64,000 nucleotides of DNA from contig NZ_OZ251603.1 in NCBI RefSeq assembly GCF_965243865.1, positions 3,348,001 to 3,412,000 on the forward strand, read 5' to 3'. This document shows, piece after piece, positions 23,296-31,652 of the stretch. The notes below the pieces were generated by a model that saw only the letters and a program-made list of their open reading frames with translations, was not told the origin of the DNA and searched no databases. Within the stretch, counting starts at the first letter, position 1, and every line of letters begins with the position of its first letter. A program made the translations under genes and the position numbers. The stretch comes from Hyphomicrobium_A sp965243865. Its GTDB lineage: Bacteria; Pseudomonadota; Alphaproteobacteria; Rhizobiales; Hyphomicrobiaceae.

Positions 23296-24903
23296 ATGAC
23301 CGCAAGTGCAGTTTCCGACGCAACGTTCGAGAGCGAAGTTCTGCAATCAACCGAACCGGTGCTCGTCGATTTCTTTGCCGAGTGGTGCGGTCCTTGCAAA
23401 GCCATGGCGCCGGCGCTTGACCAGGTGGCCGCGGAGAGGAGGGCCCAGCTCAAGGTGGTGAAGCTCAACGTCGACCAGAACCCCGCCGTCAAGGAAAAGT
23501 ACGCGATCCGCGGGATGCCGACGCTCATATTGTTCAGGGACGGCAAGCCGGTGGGGAAGCACATGGGTAGCCTGCCGGTGAAGTCGAAGCTCGAAGCGCA
23601 GATTGATGCCTTGCTCGCCGTCGTGTCGGCGACCGGGGCTGCGGAGCCCCGCGCCACCAGGTTCAAGCTCGCGAACGGCATGGACGTCGTCGTCATTCCC
23701 GATCACCGCGCGCCTGTCGTCACCCATATGATCTTCTACAGGGTTGGCAACGCAGACGCGCCGCCGGGGTTCTCCGGTGTCGCGACCCTACTCGAGCACT
23801 TGATGCTCAAGTCTTGCGAGGAAAGCGCCGTTGGCGAATTCGCGAAGATCGCCTCCACCCATGACGTCACCGCCTACCATCGTCGTATCGCCAAGGATCA
23901 GCTCAAGTCGCTGATGCAGATGGAAGCACGCCGCATGACCCAGCTGCGGCCCACCGACGACGAGGTTGCAGCAGAGCGACAAGTCGTTATCGAGGGCTAC
24001 ACCCGCAGCGGTCCGTCGGTGCTCCTCAGTAATGAGATGAAAGTCGCGCTCTACGGCGCGCACCCGTACGGCAACCCGCTGTACGGCCGGGCGAACGACC
24101 TCGCCAATCTGTCGGGCGCGGACGCGATGCTGTTCTACCAGCGCTACTACGCGCCCAACAACGCCGTTCTGGTCATCGCCGGCGATGTCACGCCGGAGGG
24201 GGTGGCGCGACTGGCCGAAGAGACGTACGGCCAGGTTCCGGCGGGTCCCGAAGTCGGTGAGCGTTCGCGACCGCCGTTGCCGCTCGACGTCGGTGTGCCC
24301 CGTATCACGGTGAAGGATGAGCGGGTCCGCAATCCTGAGTTTTGGCGCACCTACAGTGTGGCTAGCTACGTCACGGCAAAGCCCGGCGAGGCGCAGGCAT
24401 TGGAGCTGCTGGCACAGATCCTCAGGGATTCCAAGACCGGCCGGTCCCATAGGCAGCTTGCCGAAGGCAAGTTGGCGCCTAGGATCCGCTGTGATTACTC
24501 CGGCTCGGCGACCGATTCCGGCGGGCTCTACATCGCAGTCCTTGGCGAAATCACCGGGGACCTCCAGGCGGTAGAGGACGCAGTCGATGCGGTGTTGGAC
24601 GATATCCGCGCCAATGGCGTAAGCGAGGCTGAGCTGCAGCGCGCCAAGCAGGCGCTGACGCCCGCCAAAGACATCTATCGCGTCGACAATAATGAGGTGC
24701 TTGCGGAGCGCTACGGCACTGCCGTGGCCATCGGCCGCTCGCTCGAGGAACTCGAGGGCTGGCCGGCCGCGCTCGCCAAGGTGACGGCCGAGGATATTAA
24801 GCGCGTCGCCAACGTCTATCTCGATAGGCGCCGCTCGGTGACCGGTTGGCTGCTTCCCGAAGCGGTCGCCGCGCAGGACGCGCAGCTTGAAAAGGTGGTC
24901 TGA
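23296..24903 (+). CDS. Thioredoxin-M16 fusion with intact CGPC but broken zinc site
   Basis: A 535-residue protein from the ATG at 23296, 38 bases after the transporter. Residues 1-108 are a complete thioredoxin: FAEWCGPCK with Cys at 31 and 34, and the cis-Pro loop RGMPT. Residues 120-530 are an M16 domain in which HxxEH reads TLLEH (164-168), the first zinc His replaced by Thr, and the Glu-Glu pair after it is EG. So the reductase half should work while zinc binding should fail. No signal peptide; cytoplasmic. The DNA around the M16 start repeats that of the neighbouring M16 genes. An inferred role is to reduce and unfold disulfide-containing substrates and hand them to the active peptidase next door. 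Confidence 0.88.
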   Translation: MTASAVSDATFESEVLQSTEPVLVDFFAEWCGPCKAMAPALDQVAAERRAQLKVVKLNVDQNPAVKEKYAIRGMPTLILFRDGKPVGKHMGSLPVKSKLEAQIDALLAVVSATGAAEPRATRFKLANGMDVVVIPDHRAPVVTHMIFYRVGNADAPPGFSGVATLLEHLMLKSCEESAVGEFAKIASTHDVTAYHRRIAKDQLKSLMQMEARRMTQLRPTDDEVAAERQVVIEGYTRSGPSVLLSNEMKVALYGAHPYGNPLYGRANDLANLSGADAMLFYQRYYAPNNAVLVIAGDVTPEGVARLAEETYGQVPAGPEVGERSRPPLPLDVGVPRITVKDERVRNPEFWRTYSVASYVTAKPGEAQALELLAQILRDSKTGRSHRQLAEGKLAPRIRCDYSGSATDSGGLYIAVLGEITGDLQAVEDAVDAVLDDIRANGVSEAELQRAKQALTPAKDIYRVDNNEVLAERYGTAVAIGRSLEELEGWPAALAKVTAEDIKRVANVYLDRRRSVTGWLLPEAVAAQDAQLEKVV

Positions 24904-24904
24904 G

Positions 24905-26242
24905 ATGCTCGCTCCTACACCCCAGGGAGTTACTCCCGAACGCCGCGCTGTGCAGTTCAAGCTCGCGAACGGGATGGAAGCGGTCGTCATCCCTGATCAC
25001 CGCGCGCCGGTCGTGACGCACATGGTGTGGTACCGCGTCGGCGCGGCGGACGGACCGAGCCACCGCTCGGGTCTGGCGCACTTCCTCGAACACCTGATGT
25101 TCAAGTCGACGGAGAAAATCGCCGACGGTGCCTTCCCGAAGATCGTCATGGAACTGGGAGGACAGCTCAACGCCTTCACCAGCCAGGACGTCACCGTCTA
25201 CCACGAGCGCATCGCCAGGGAGCACCTCGGCGAGATGATGGCGATGGAGGCGGACCGCATGGTCAATCTCCGGCTCACCGATGAGGAAGTCGCAACCGAG
25301 CGCAACGTGATCATCGAGGAACGCGCCTCGCGCTACGACAACAGCCCCAACGCGCGGCTCAGCGAGCAGATGAGCGCGGCGCTTTACATCGCGCATCCCT
25401 ACCGGCTGCCGGTGATCGGCTGGGCGCACGATATTGCACAGCTGTCGCGCGAGGACGCGCTCGCCTTCTACAAGCGCTACTACGCGCCCAACAACGCCAT
25501 CCTTGTCGTTGCGGGCGACGTGACGCCGGATGAGGTTCGCGATCTTGCGGTGGCGAGGTACGGCAAGATACCGGCCAATCCGGCAGTTGCGAGCCGGGAT
25601 CGCGCGAAGGAGCCGCCGCACGAGGTGGCGCGCCGCATCACGCTGCAGGACAAGCGCGTCGCGAACGCAACCCTGCAGCGCACTTATCTGACGCCGAGCT
25701 ATGCCACCGCCGAGCCGGGAACGGCCGAGGCGTTGAGCGTCCTGATGACGATCATCGGCGACGGCTCGACGGGCCGTCTCTATCGCCGCTTGGTTCTAGA
25801 AGACAAATTGGCGGCGTCGGCAGGGGCCGGCTACTACGGAGGCGGCTTCGATTCCGGCATCATCCACATGCAGGCAGTGGCACTGCCGCACCGGGATCTC
25901 GGTAGCCTCGAGGCAGCGGTCGACGCGGTGCTCGACGAGGTGCGCGAAAATGGCGTGAGCGAGCTTGAGCTCAATCGCGCCAAACGCTCGCTCAGGGCGG
26001 CATACACTTTCGAAAGCGATGAGCAGGAAAGGCTCGCGGAGCGTTACGGCCGAGCGCAGTCGGTAGGCCGCACCATCGACGAGATCGAAGGATGGCCAGC
26101 GGCAATCAGCCAGGTGACGACGGACGACGTCAAGGCCGCCGCCAACACGTATCTCGACATGCGGCGCTCGGTGACCGGCCATCTGCTGCCGGAGATCACA
26201 AACGGGCGCAGCGCTCAGCCCAGGCAGGTTCCGGCACCATGA
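24905..26242 (+). CDS. M16 zinc peptidase, canonical catalytic subunit
   Basis: A 445-residue cytoplasmic peptidase from the ATG at 24905, one base after the previous stop, with AAGGTGG upstream. The inverted zinc motif HxxEH is intact as HFLEH (59-63), and the third ligand lies in NVIIEER, probably E139, 76 residues further on as the family requires. The protein has a single pair of M16 lobes, the size of an M16B subunit (PqqF-like, MPP-beta). It needs a partner to close the chamber; its stop overlaps the start of the M16B partner as ATGA, which argues for a one-to-one heterodimer. It is the only one of the five M16-type genes here with a complete zinc site. Confidence 0.92.
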   Translation: MLAPTPQGVTPERRAVQFKLANGMEAVVIPDHRAPVVTHMVWYRVGAADGPSHRSGLAHFLEHLMFKSTEKIADGAFPKIVMELGGQLNAFTSQDVTVYHERIAREHLGEMMAMEADRMVNLRLTDEEVATERNVIIEERASRYDNSPNARLSEQMSAALYIAHPYRLPVIGWAHDIAQLSREDALAFYKRYYAPNNAILVVAGDVTPDEVRDLAVARYGKIPANPAVASRDRAKEPPHEVARRITLQDKRVANATLQRTYLTPSYATAEPGTAEALSVLMTIIGDGSTGRLYRRLVLEDKLAASAGAGYYGGGFDSGIIHMQAVALPHRDLGSLEAAVDAVLDEVRENGVSELELNRAKRSLRAAYTFESDEQERLAERYGRAQSVGRTIDEIEGWPAAISQVTTDDVKAAANTYLDMRRSVTGHLLPEITNGRSAQPRQVPAP

Positions 26243-27519
26243 AGATAGAAACGATAAAGAGCCCCGGGGGGATCGAAGCCTGGCTGGTCGAGGAGCACGC
26301 CGTGCCGATCCTGGCGCTGCGCTTCGCCTTCGACGGCGGCAGCGCGCAGGACCCGGTCGGCAAGGAAGGCACCGCCAATTTCCTGACGCAGATGCTCGTC
26401 GAGGGTGCGGGTGATCTCACGTCCACCGCCTTCCAGGAGCGGGTGAAGGACATCGCCCTGCGCATTGGTTTCCGCGCGGGCAAGGATGCGCTCTTCGGCA
26501 ATATCGAAGTGCTGACCGAGAGCCGCGCCGAGGCGGCAGCGCTGCTGCGGCTGGCGCTCATGGAGCCGCGTTTCGACGCGGAGTCCGTCGAACGGACGCG
26601 TCAACGCCTCAAGGTCGGCATTGCTCGTGCGGCGCGTGAACCCGATAAGGTGGCAGCGGCCGAATGGGAGGCGGTGGCCTTCGCGGGACATCCCTATGCC
26701 CGGCCGGCCGGGGGTACGCTGCAAAGCGTCGACGCCATCATGGCCGACGACATGGAGTTCTACCGTCGCCGCGTACTCGCCAAGCGAACGCTCAAGGTCA
26801 CGGCAGTCGGCGACATCACACCACAGGAGCTCGGGCAACTGCTCGATGAGATCTTCGGTGGTTTGCCGGACGATACACAGCTCCCGACGCTGGGTGCTGT
26901 CGGCGTGCTGCCGGCAGGGCGCCGCTCGATCATCGAGATGGACGTGCCGCAGTCGGTCGCCGTATTCGGCATGACCGCGCTGGCGCGCAAGGACCCCGAC
27001 TACATGGCGTCGGTGGTGCTGAACTTCATCGGCGGCGGGGGCTCTTTCTCGTCCCGTTTGATGGAGGAAGTGCGCGTCAAGCGGGGCCTCACCTACGGGG
27101 TTTCTACCGCGATCATGCCGCTGCGCTGCGCCTCGATCCTCAAAGGTTCGGTGGCGACGCGCAATCACCTGATCGGCACCTCGTTAGAGGTGATCGGCGC
27201 CGAGTTCGCGAAGATGGCCGCGGGCGATATCGGAGAGGACGAGGTCGCCAAGGCGAAGAGCGCGATCATCGGCTCCTATCCTCTCGCCTTCGATGCCAGC
27301 GCCAAGATCGCCGACCAGCTCTTGAGCCTGCGCCTCGATGGCTTCGGGCCTGAGTACGTGGCGAACCGCAACGCGATGGTCGCGGCAGTCACGCTCGCCG
27401 ACGTTAAGCGTGTCGCGGCGCAGTTGCTGCGGCCGGAGAACCTTATCGTCACAGTCGTCGGTAAGCCGTCGCTGGGTGCGGAGCACGTCGCTCCGCAAGC
27501 ATCGGCGTCGGCGGCGTGA
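26239..27519 (+). CDS. M16B-like partner subunit with intact Arg-Tyr pair
   Basis: A 426-residue M16-fold protein lacking HxxEH, translationally coupled (ATGA) to the active peptidase. The C-terminal lobe has the Gly-rich loop IGGGGSF (264-270) and SSRLMEEVRVKRGLTYGV with R279 and Y286, the residues that in M16B partners hold the substrate in the partner's active site. It aligns without gaps to the paralogue at 16885 through most of its length, including the start (SPGGIEAWLVEEHAVP). No signal peptide. Together with the gene before it, it should form a functional cytoplasmic protease like PqqF/PqqG. Confidence 0.88.
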   Translation: MKIETIKSPGGIEAWLVEEHAVPILALRFAFDGGSAQDPVGKEGTANFLTQMLVEGAGDLTSTAFQERVKDIALRIGFRAGKDALFGNIEVLTESRAEAAALLRLALMEPRFDAESVERTRQRLKVGIARAAREPDKVAAAEWEAVAFAGHPYARPAGGTLQSVDAIMADDMEFYRRRVLAKRTLKVTAVGDITPQELGQLLDEIFGGLPDDTQLPTLGAVGVLPAGRRSIIEMDVPQSVAVFGMTALARKDPDYMASVVLNFIGGGGSFSSRLMEEVRVKRGLTYGVSTAIMPLRCASILKGSVATRNHLIGTSLEVIGAEFAKMAAGDIGEDEVAKAKSAIIGSYPLAFDASAKIADQLLSLRLDGFGPEYVANRNAMVAAVTLADVKRVAAQLLRPENLIVTVVGKPSLGAEHVAPQASASAA

Positions 27520-27562
27520 TGATTATTCGTAGGTGCGCAAGCGTAAAGACATGAAGGATGCC

Positions 27563-28609
27563 ATGAGCCAACCTCGCCTTATCTGCCATCCTCGATTGCT
27601 GTTGGTTGCAGCGCTATCGCTGGCCGGCTGCTTCGTTGCGCACGCGCAGGAAGCGGCGGCGCCGGCCGCTGCGGTTACGCAAGCTGGCCCGGCAGCAACC
27701 GTTCCGGTCGCGACACCGCCTTCGGACCTCGCAGCACCGGCGCCATCTTTGGAAGCGTCACCATCAAGTGCAGGCGCGCAAGCGCCGGCTGCATCGCCCG
27801 CACCAGCCGCACCGGCTTTCCATGGTGTCGCCGGGCCAGCGGCAGCAACGCCCGAGCAGCAGGTCCCTGTCGCGACGGCGACGCCGGTTGCGACGGCGGC
27901 GCCCGCGCACAACCCGAACAAGCCGCACGACCTCTCCCCGTGGGGGATGTTCCTGCAGGCGGACATCGTCGTCAAAGGGGTGATGCTCGGCCTTCTGTCG
28001 GCGTCACTCGTCTGCTGGACGGTGTGGCTGGCCAAGACCATCGAGCTCTCCGTCGCCAAGCGGCGGCTGCGCCATCAGCTGAAGAAGCTCGCCGCCGCCA
28101 ACTCGCTGCTCGAGGCGGTGAACCTCATCTCATCCACCCGCGGCGCCGTGCCGGCGATGCTGCAGGCAGCACTCGCCGAGACGCGTGCCTCCTGGGACAT
28201 CGCCGATCGGCACGCCATCAAGGAGCGCATTTCTGCGCGCCTCGACCGCGTCGATCTCGCTGCCGGCCGCGACATCAACCGCGGCACCGGCATTCTCGCC
28301 ACCATCGGCTCGACGTCGCCGTTCATCGGCCTGTTCGGTACCGTGTGGGGCATCATGAACTCGTTCATCGGCATCTCGGAGGCGCAGACGACAAACCTCG
28401 CCATCGTCGCTCCCGGCATCGCCGAGGCGCTGCTGGCGACGGCGTTCGGTCTCGTCGCGGCGATCCCCGCGGTGATCATCTACAATCACTTCTCGCGCTC
28501 GATCGGCGGCTACAAGGCGCTGGTCGGCGATGCCTCGGTGCTGGTGCTGGGCCTTGCCTCGCGCGACTTCGATCGCGGCGTGCGCCCTGAGCTGAGAGCT
28601 GCGGAGTAA
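27563..28609 (+). CDS. exbB: ExbB, TonB-system proton channel subunit
   Basis: A 348-residue ExbB. I use the ATG at 27563, behind GAAGGA; ATG 27551 and GTG 27533 are alternatives. A signal-like N-terminus (LLLVAALSLAGCFVAHAQ) leads into about 110 residues of Ala/Pro-rich periplasmic sequence, the long type found in alphaproteobacteria. Three transmembrane helices follow: GVMLGLLSASLVCWTVWLA, then TGILATIGSTSPFIGLFGTV, then APGIAEALLATAFGLVAAIP. The last two line the pore. With ExbD and TonB it passes proton-motive energy to the receptor. Five bases separate it from exbD. Confidence 0.93.
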   Translation: MSQPRLICHPRLLLVAALSLAGCFVAHAQEAAAPAAAVTQAGPAATVPVATPPSDLAAPAPSLEASPSSAGAQAPAASPAPAAPAFHGVAGPAAATPEQQVPVATATPVATAAPAHNPNKPHDLSPWGMFLQADIVVKGVMLGLLSASLVCWTVWLAKTIELSVAKRRLRHQLKKLAAANSLLEAVNLISSTRGAVPAMLQAALAETRASWDIADRHAIKERISARLDRVDLAAGRDINRGTGILATIGSTSPFIGLFGTVWGIMNSFIGISEAQTTNLAIVAPGIAEALLATAFGLVAAIPAVIIYNHFSRSIGGYKALVGDASVLVLGLASRDFDRGVRPELRAAE

Positions 28610-28614
28610 GCGTC

Positions 28615-29124
28615 ATGGCCGGCAAGCTTTCGGACAGCGAAGAGGCAACTGAGAACCACGAGATCAACGTCACGCCGTTCATCGACGTGATGCTGGTGCT
28701 GCTTATCATCTTCATGGTGGTCGCGCCGCTGTCGACGGTCGATGTGCCGGTCGAGCTTCCCGTGTCGCAGGCGGCGCCGGCGAAGAAGCCCGATAAGCCG
28801 CTGTTCGTCACCTTGAAGAGCGACTTGTCGCTCGCCGTCGGCAACGACATGGTGCTGTGGACTTCTCTCGGCTCCGCGCTCGACGCGCAGACGCAAAGCG
28901 ATCGGGGCAAGCGCTTGTTCCTGCGTGCCGACAAGACGGTGCCGTACGGCGAGCTGATCCGGCTGATGGATACGCTGAGAGCCGCCGGCTACCTCAAAGT
29001 TGCGCTCGTCGGCCTCGAGGGCCCGCCCGCGTCGGCGGGGGCTGCACCATCTCCAGCCGCAGCATCTCCACAACCCGTCGTTCCTGCGTCCACTCCGCCT
29101 TCACCCTCTCTCCCTTCACCTTAG
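28615..29124 (+). CDS. exbD: ExbD, TonB-system channel subunit
   Basis: A 169-residue ExbD. The N-terminus NHEINVTPFIDVMLVLLIIF has the membrane helix with the essential Asp (FID), followed by the periplasmic domain (VPVELPVSQAAPAKKP and later LFLRADKTVPYGEL). The C-terminus extends past the usual end as a Pro/Ser/Ala-rich tail of about 35 residues, longer than in E. coli ExbD. Works with ExbB around the TonB anchor. Sixteen bases precede tonB. Confidence 0.93.
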   Translation: MAGKLSDSEEATENHEINVTPFIDVMLVLLIIFMVVAPLSTVDVPVELPVSQAAPAKKPDKPLFVTLKSDLSLAVGNDMVLWTSLGSALDAQTQSDRGKRLFLRADKTVPYGELIRLMDTLRAAGYLKVALVGLEGPPASAGAAPSPAAASPQPVVPASTPPSPSLPSP

Positions 29125-29140
29125 CCTGGAGCGTCATCCC

Positions 29141-29971
29141 ATGATCGCGCATCTGGAGTTGCTTGAAGTGTCGGCGGCGCGGCTGCGCCGCTGGGTTCTC
29201 GCCGGTGCCGTGATGGTGTCGATGCACGCGGCGGCGGGCGCGCTGGCGCTCGCCGACTGGACGGAGGAGGACGATACAGCCGAGGAGACGGCGGGCTCGT
29301 TCATGCTCGAGCTGGCGCCGGTCGCCATGGCGCCGCCGACCGAGAAGGTGAACCTCGCCATCGGGCCGGCGCAGGAGGAGACGCCGGCATCGACCTCGGT
29401 GGCGCCGATGGAAGAGGTGAAGGAAAAGTCCGACGTCGAAACGCCGAACGTGGCGGAGAGCCCGCTCGCTCCGACGCCCGAGGTGGTGGTGGAGAAGAAG
29501 CAGGAGCACGTCGACAAGCCCGAGGAGAAAGTCGAGCAGGAAGACCCGCGTCCCAAGCAGGAGGCGGTGCTGCAGGCAACGTCTGCTCCGCAGGAGGCAA
29601 AAGCGCCGCCACCTGTCGAGGCTCCGCCGGCGGAGAAGGCTGTCGCACCCAGGCAGGGCGTCTCATCGAAGCCGTCTCAATCGCAGATCACCTGGGAAAA
29701 GGCGGTGGCGCTGCACCTCAACAAGCACAAGCGCTATCCGTCAGAGGCGCGCGACCACAAGGAAGAGGGCGTCGCCGTGGTGTGGTTCTCCATCGACCGC
29801 TCCGGCAAGGTCATCACCGGCAAGCTGCAGCGAAGCTGCGGCCACACCATGCTCGACAAAGAGGCCGTCGAGGTGCTGAACCGCGCCAGCCCGTTCCCGC
29901 GCCCGCCCTCCGACCTCACCAACACCGAGTTCAACTTCGCCCTCCCCATCCGCTTCCAAATCAAGAAGTGA
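29141..29971 (+). CDS. tonB: TonB energy transducer
   Basis: A 276-residue TonB. The start is the ATG at 29141 with TGGAG upstream. One N-terminal helix (LRRWVLAGAVMVSMHAAAGA) anchors it. Residues 50-195 are the rod: Glu, Pro and Lys-rich. Residues 200-276 are the C-terminal receptor-binding domain, with RYPSEARDHKEEGVAVVWFS and DKEAVEVLNRASPFPRPP. It would contact the TonB box of the receptor in this cluster. Having a dedicated exbB-exbD-tonB set directly after the peptidases supports the view that all ten genes serve one uptake process. Confidence 0.93.
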   Translation: MIAHLELLEVSAARLRRWVLAGAVMVSMHAAAGALALADWTEEDDTAEETAGSFMLELAPVAMAPPTEKVNLAIGPAQEETPASTSVAPMEEVKEKSDVETPNVAESPLAPTPEVVVEKKQEHVDKPEEKVEQEDPRPKQEAVLQATSAPQEAKAPPPVEAPPAEKAVAPRQGVSSKPSQSQITWEKAVALHLNKHKRYPSEARDHKEEGVAVVWFSIDRSGKVITGKLQRSCGHTMLDKEAVEVLNRASPFPRPPSDLTNTEFNFALPIRFQIKK

Positions 29972-30412
29972 TGGCAAGAGCGTTAGCGGTGCGGACGCAA
30001 CAAGCTCACCGAGGGGCGTAGGACGGCGTGGAGAGGGCAGCGCGGGCGGGTCTTCGAGCGCTAGGTGCGGCATCGCCCACGCCACCGGTCGATTATGGCG
30101 TTGGAAGCGGCCCGGGGAGGCCGCGAGCATCTTGACGCCGCGGATGTAGCCGCGTTGGGTGGCGAGAGGGAAACCGCGCACGCGCATCTCCTCGTCTTCC
30201 GACGGCGCCCCGACCCGATCGAAGTCCTTATCAGCAATGATGACGTGACAGGTTGCGAGGCGAGAGAGCCGCCGCATGCCGCTTCAGCGGCAGTCCGGCA
30301 CCGCGTAGGGCCTCCATCGCCGTCCCCGGCTTCGCCCCTATCGTGCGCGAGATGCCATCTGCATCGAGGGCCACAAGCGAAATCACGTTTGGCTCTCCAT
30401 TCGCAGCTCAGA
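29972..30412. other. Intergenic stretch with decayed integrase trace
   Basis: No intact gene is visible in these 440 bases between tonB and the convergent amidotransferase gene. The only protein-like trace is the short integrase-like fragment annotated at 30107-30187. The rest shows no convincing frame, no terminator with a T-run and no repeat; GCCGC/GCGGC self-complementary bits near 30275-30295 are short. Confidence 0.5.
30107..30187 (-). pseudogene. Possible integrase N-terminal remnant
   Basis: On the minus strand the residues MRVRGFPLATQRGYIRGVKM followed by LAASPGR resemble the first helix pair of SAM-like phage integrases (pattern: M-x-x-RGF-x-x-x-T-x-x-x-Y-x-x-x-V-x-x-LA). The similarity covers only about 27 residues and ends abruptly on both sides. 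If correct, it is a relic of a mobile element at the right boundary of the TonB-M16 cluster, mirroring the relics at its left boundary. Confidence 0.35.
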
Positions 30413-31147
30413 TCAGGTCTCGACCGATAATGCAGTTCGCGCCAGCGTCATCAGCGCCGTGTAGACCTTGCTCGCCTCCCGATTGAGGTGCGGCAAGTGC
30501 AGGTCAACGTCACTCTTCAAGCGTTCAGCGGCATCTGCTCCAAGTGCCGCCTCCAATGAGGCGGCATAGGTCGGGATGGCCGCCCACTCTGCGACTGTGT
30601 CGGCCGTCGCCTCGATGTGAAACTGCAATCCGTACGCGTGCGCGCCCCAGCGAAACGCCTGTACGCGACAGGCCTCTGAGCTTGCTAGGATGGTGGCACC
30701 TTCAGGCAGACCGGCGACCTCCGCGCCGTGCCATTGCAGAACTGTCATGGGCTCGTCGAATCCAGCCAGCAGCGGATCACGAAAACCTTCGTCTGTGCGC
30801 AATAGGCTCATCATGCCGACCTCGGCGCACGCCGCAGGTGCCACGCGCCCCCCGATGCTTTCCGCCAGCAGTTGATGGCCCAGGCAGATGCCGAGGTATG
30901 GCCGCTTCAGTTCAACAACGAACCTGCGGATCGCAGCCTTCTCTTCGCGCAGCCAAGGATGCTCGCTCTCCTGCCAGACGTCTTGCGGTCCACCCATGAC
31001 GAGCATGAGATCGAACGCGTCGACGTCGGGGATCACCTCGCCAGCGTCGAGCTCGACCGTCGTCCAAGTGATGCCGTCGGCCCGGAGGAAATCGCGGAAT
31101 ATCCCGGGATGTTCGACGGCCAAGTGCTGAAGTACGAGGATGTTCAT
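30413..31147 (-). CDS. Class I glutamine amidotransferase, GuaA-N-like
   Basis: A 244-residue enzyme of the GATase1 superfamily, starting at the ATG at 31147; the frame is open far upstream but without protein-like sequence. The nucleophile elbow is GICLGHQLLA (Cys about 85 residues in), and the catalytic His-Glu pair is in YGLQFHIEA. MVMGGPQDVW is the oxyanion strand. Members hydrolyse glutamine or a gamma-glutamyl compound; stand-alone forms often act on gamma-glutamylated amines or are annotated as GMP synthase-like. No synthetase partner lies nearby, so the substrate is unknown. Flanked by gene remnants. Confidence 0.85.
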   Translation of the reverse strand: MNILVLQHLAVEHPGIFRDFLRADGITWTTVELDAGEVIPDVDAFDLMLVMGGPQDVWQESEHPWLREEKAAIRRFVVELKRPYLGICLGHQLLAESIGGRVAPAACAEVGMMSLLRTDEGFRDPLLAGFDEPMTVLQWHGAEVAGLPEGATILASSEACRVQAFRWGAHAYGLQFHIEATADTVAEWAAIPTYAASLEAALGADAAERLKSDVDLHLPHLNREASKVYTALMTLARTALSVET

Positions 31148-31155
31148 CGGTCTCT

Positions 31156-31335
31156 CTAAGGGACAGGTTGAAGCTGCGGCGCGCCGCGATCTGTAGAATG
31201 TAGGAAGTGGAACGGACGGTCCGGAAAGATGCGCTCGCAGCCGGTGCGTGCCGATGTAACGGCTTCTGCAAATCCAGTCACGATCAACTTCTGCTTGCTG
31301 GGGTAGAGCGAGATGTCGCCGACTGCAAGGACCGA
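31156..31335 (-). pseudogene. C-terminal remnant of a ferredoxin/flavodoxin-NADP reductase
   Basis: Reading leftward, SVLAVGDISLYPSKQKLIVT followed by GFAEAVTSAR and CERIFPDRPFHFLHST matches the end of thioredoxin-reductase-like ferredoxin-NADP reductases (FAD-binding VGD motif, then the YP-x-K-x-KLI pattern and the C-terminal subdomain). Upstream of about 31335 the frame no longer resembles the family, so the enzyme is truncated to its last 55-60 residues. It lies eight bases upstream of the amidotransferase start. Confidence 0.55.
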
Positions 31336-31652
31336 CCTCTGGAGACTTTTGTTCGGCAATCGCTCCGATGACGCGATGGGTATCGTCGGAGTCGGGCTCG
31401 ACATGATCACGGCACAAGAGACGGTGCTGCACGTCACCTACGACGGTCAATTCGGCGAGACGACCCGCATCCAGTCGGTCGCGCTGAAGGGCAGCGTCAG
31501 GTATTGAGCGAATGGTTTTGGGTGGCATCTTGGCATCGGAGAACCGCGCGTCTCGAAGCGGAAGCCTTTTGCTGCCCCGACCGAGGCGCGGCGGCCGGCC
31601 GGCGGACGACCGTTTGCTCTGAAGCCAGTTCAATTGCCCCAACGAACATTGG
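31336..31652. other. Non-coding or decayed stretch
   Basis: A rightward frame of 64 codons (31313-31507) contains GIVGVGLDMITAQETVLHVT and ends RIQSVALKGSVRY. It looks like the end of some protein but overlaps the reductase remnant and has no ribosome site, so I treat it as a possible second fragment of unknown origin. Bases 31508-31652 hold nothing recognisable. Confidence 0.3.
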
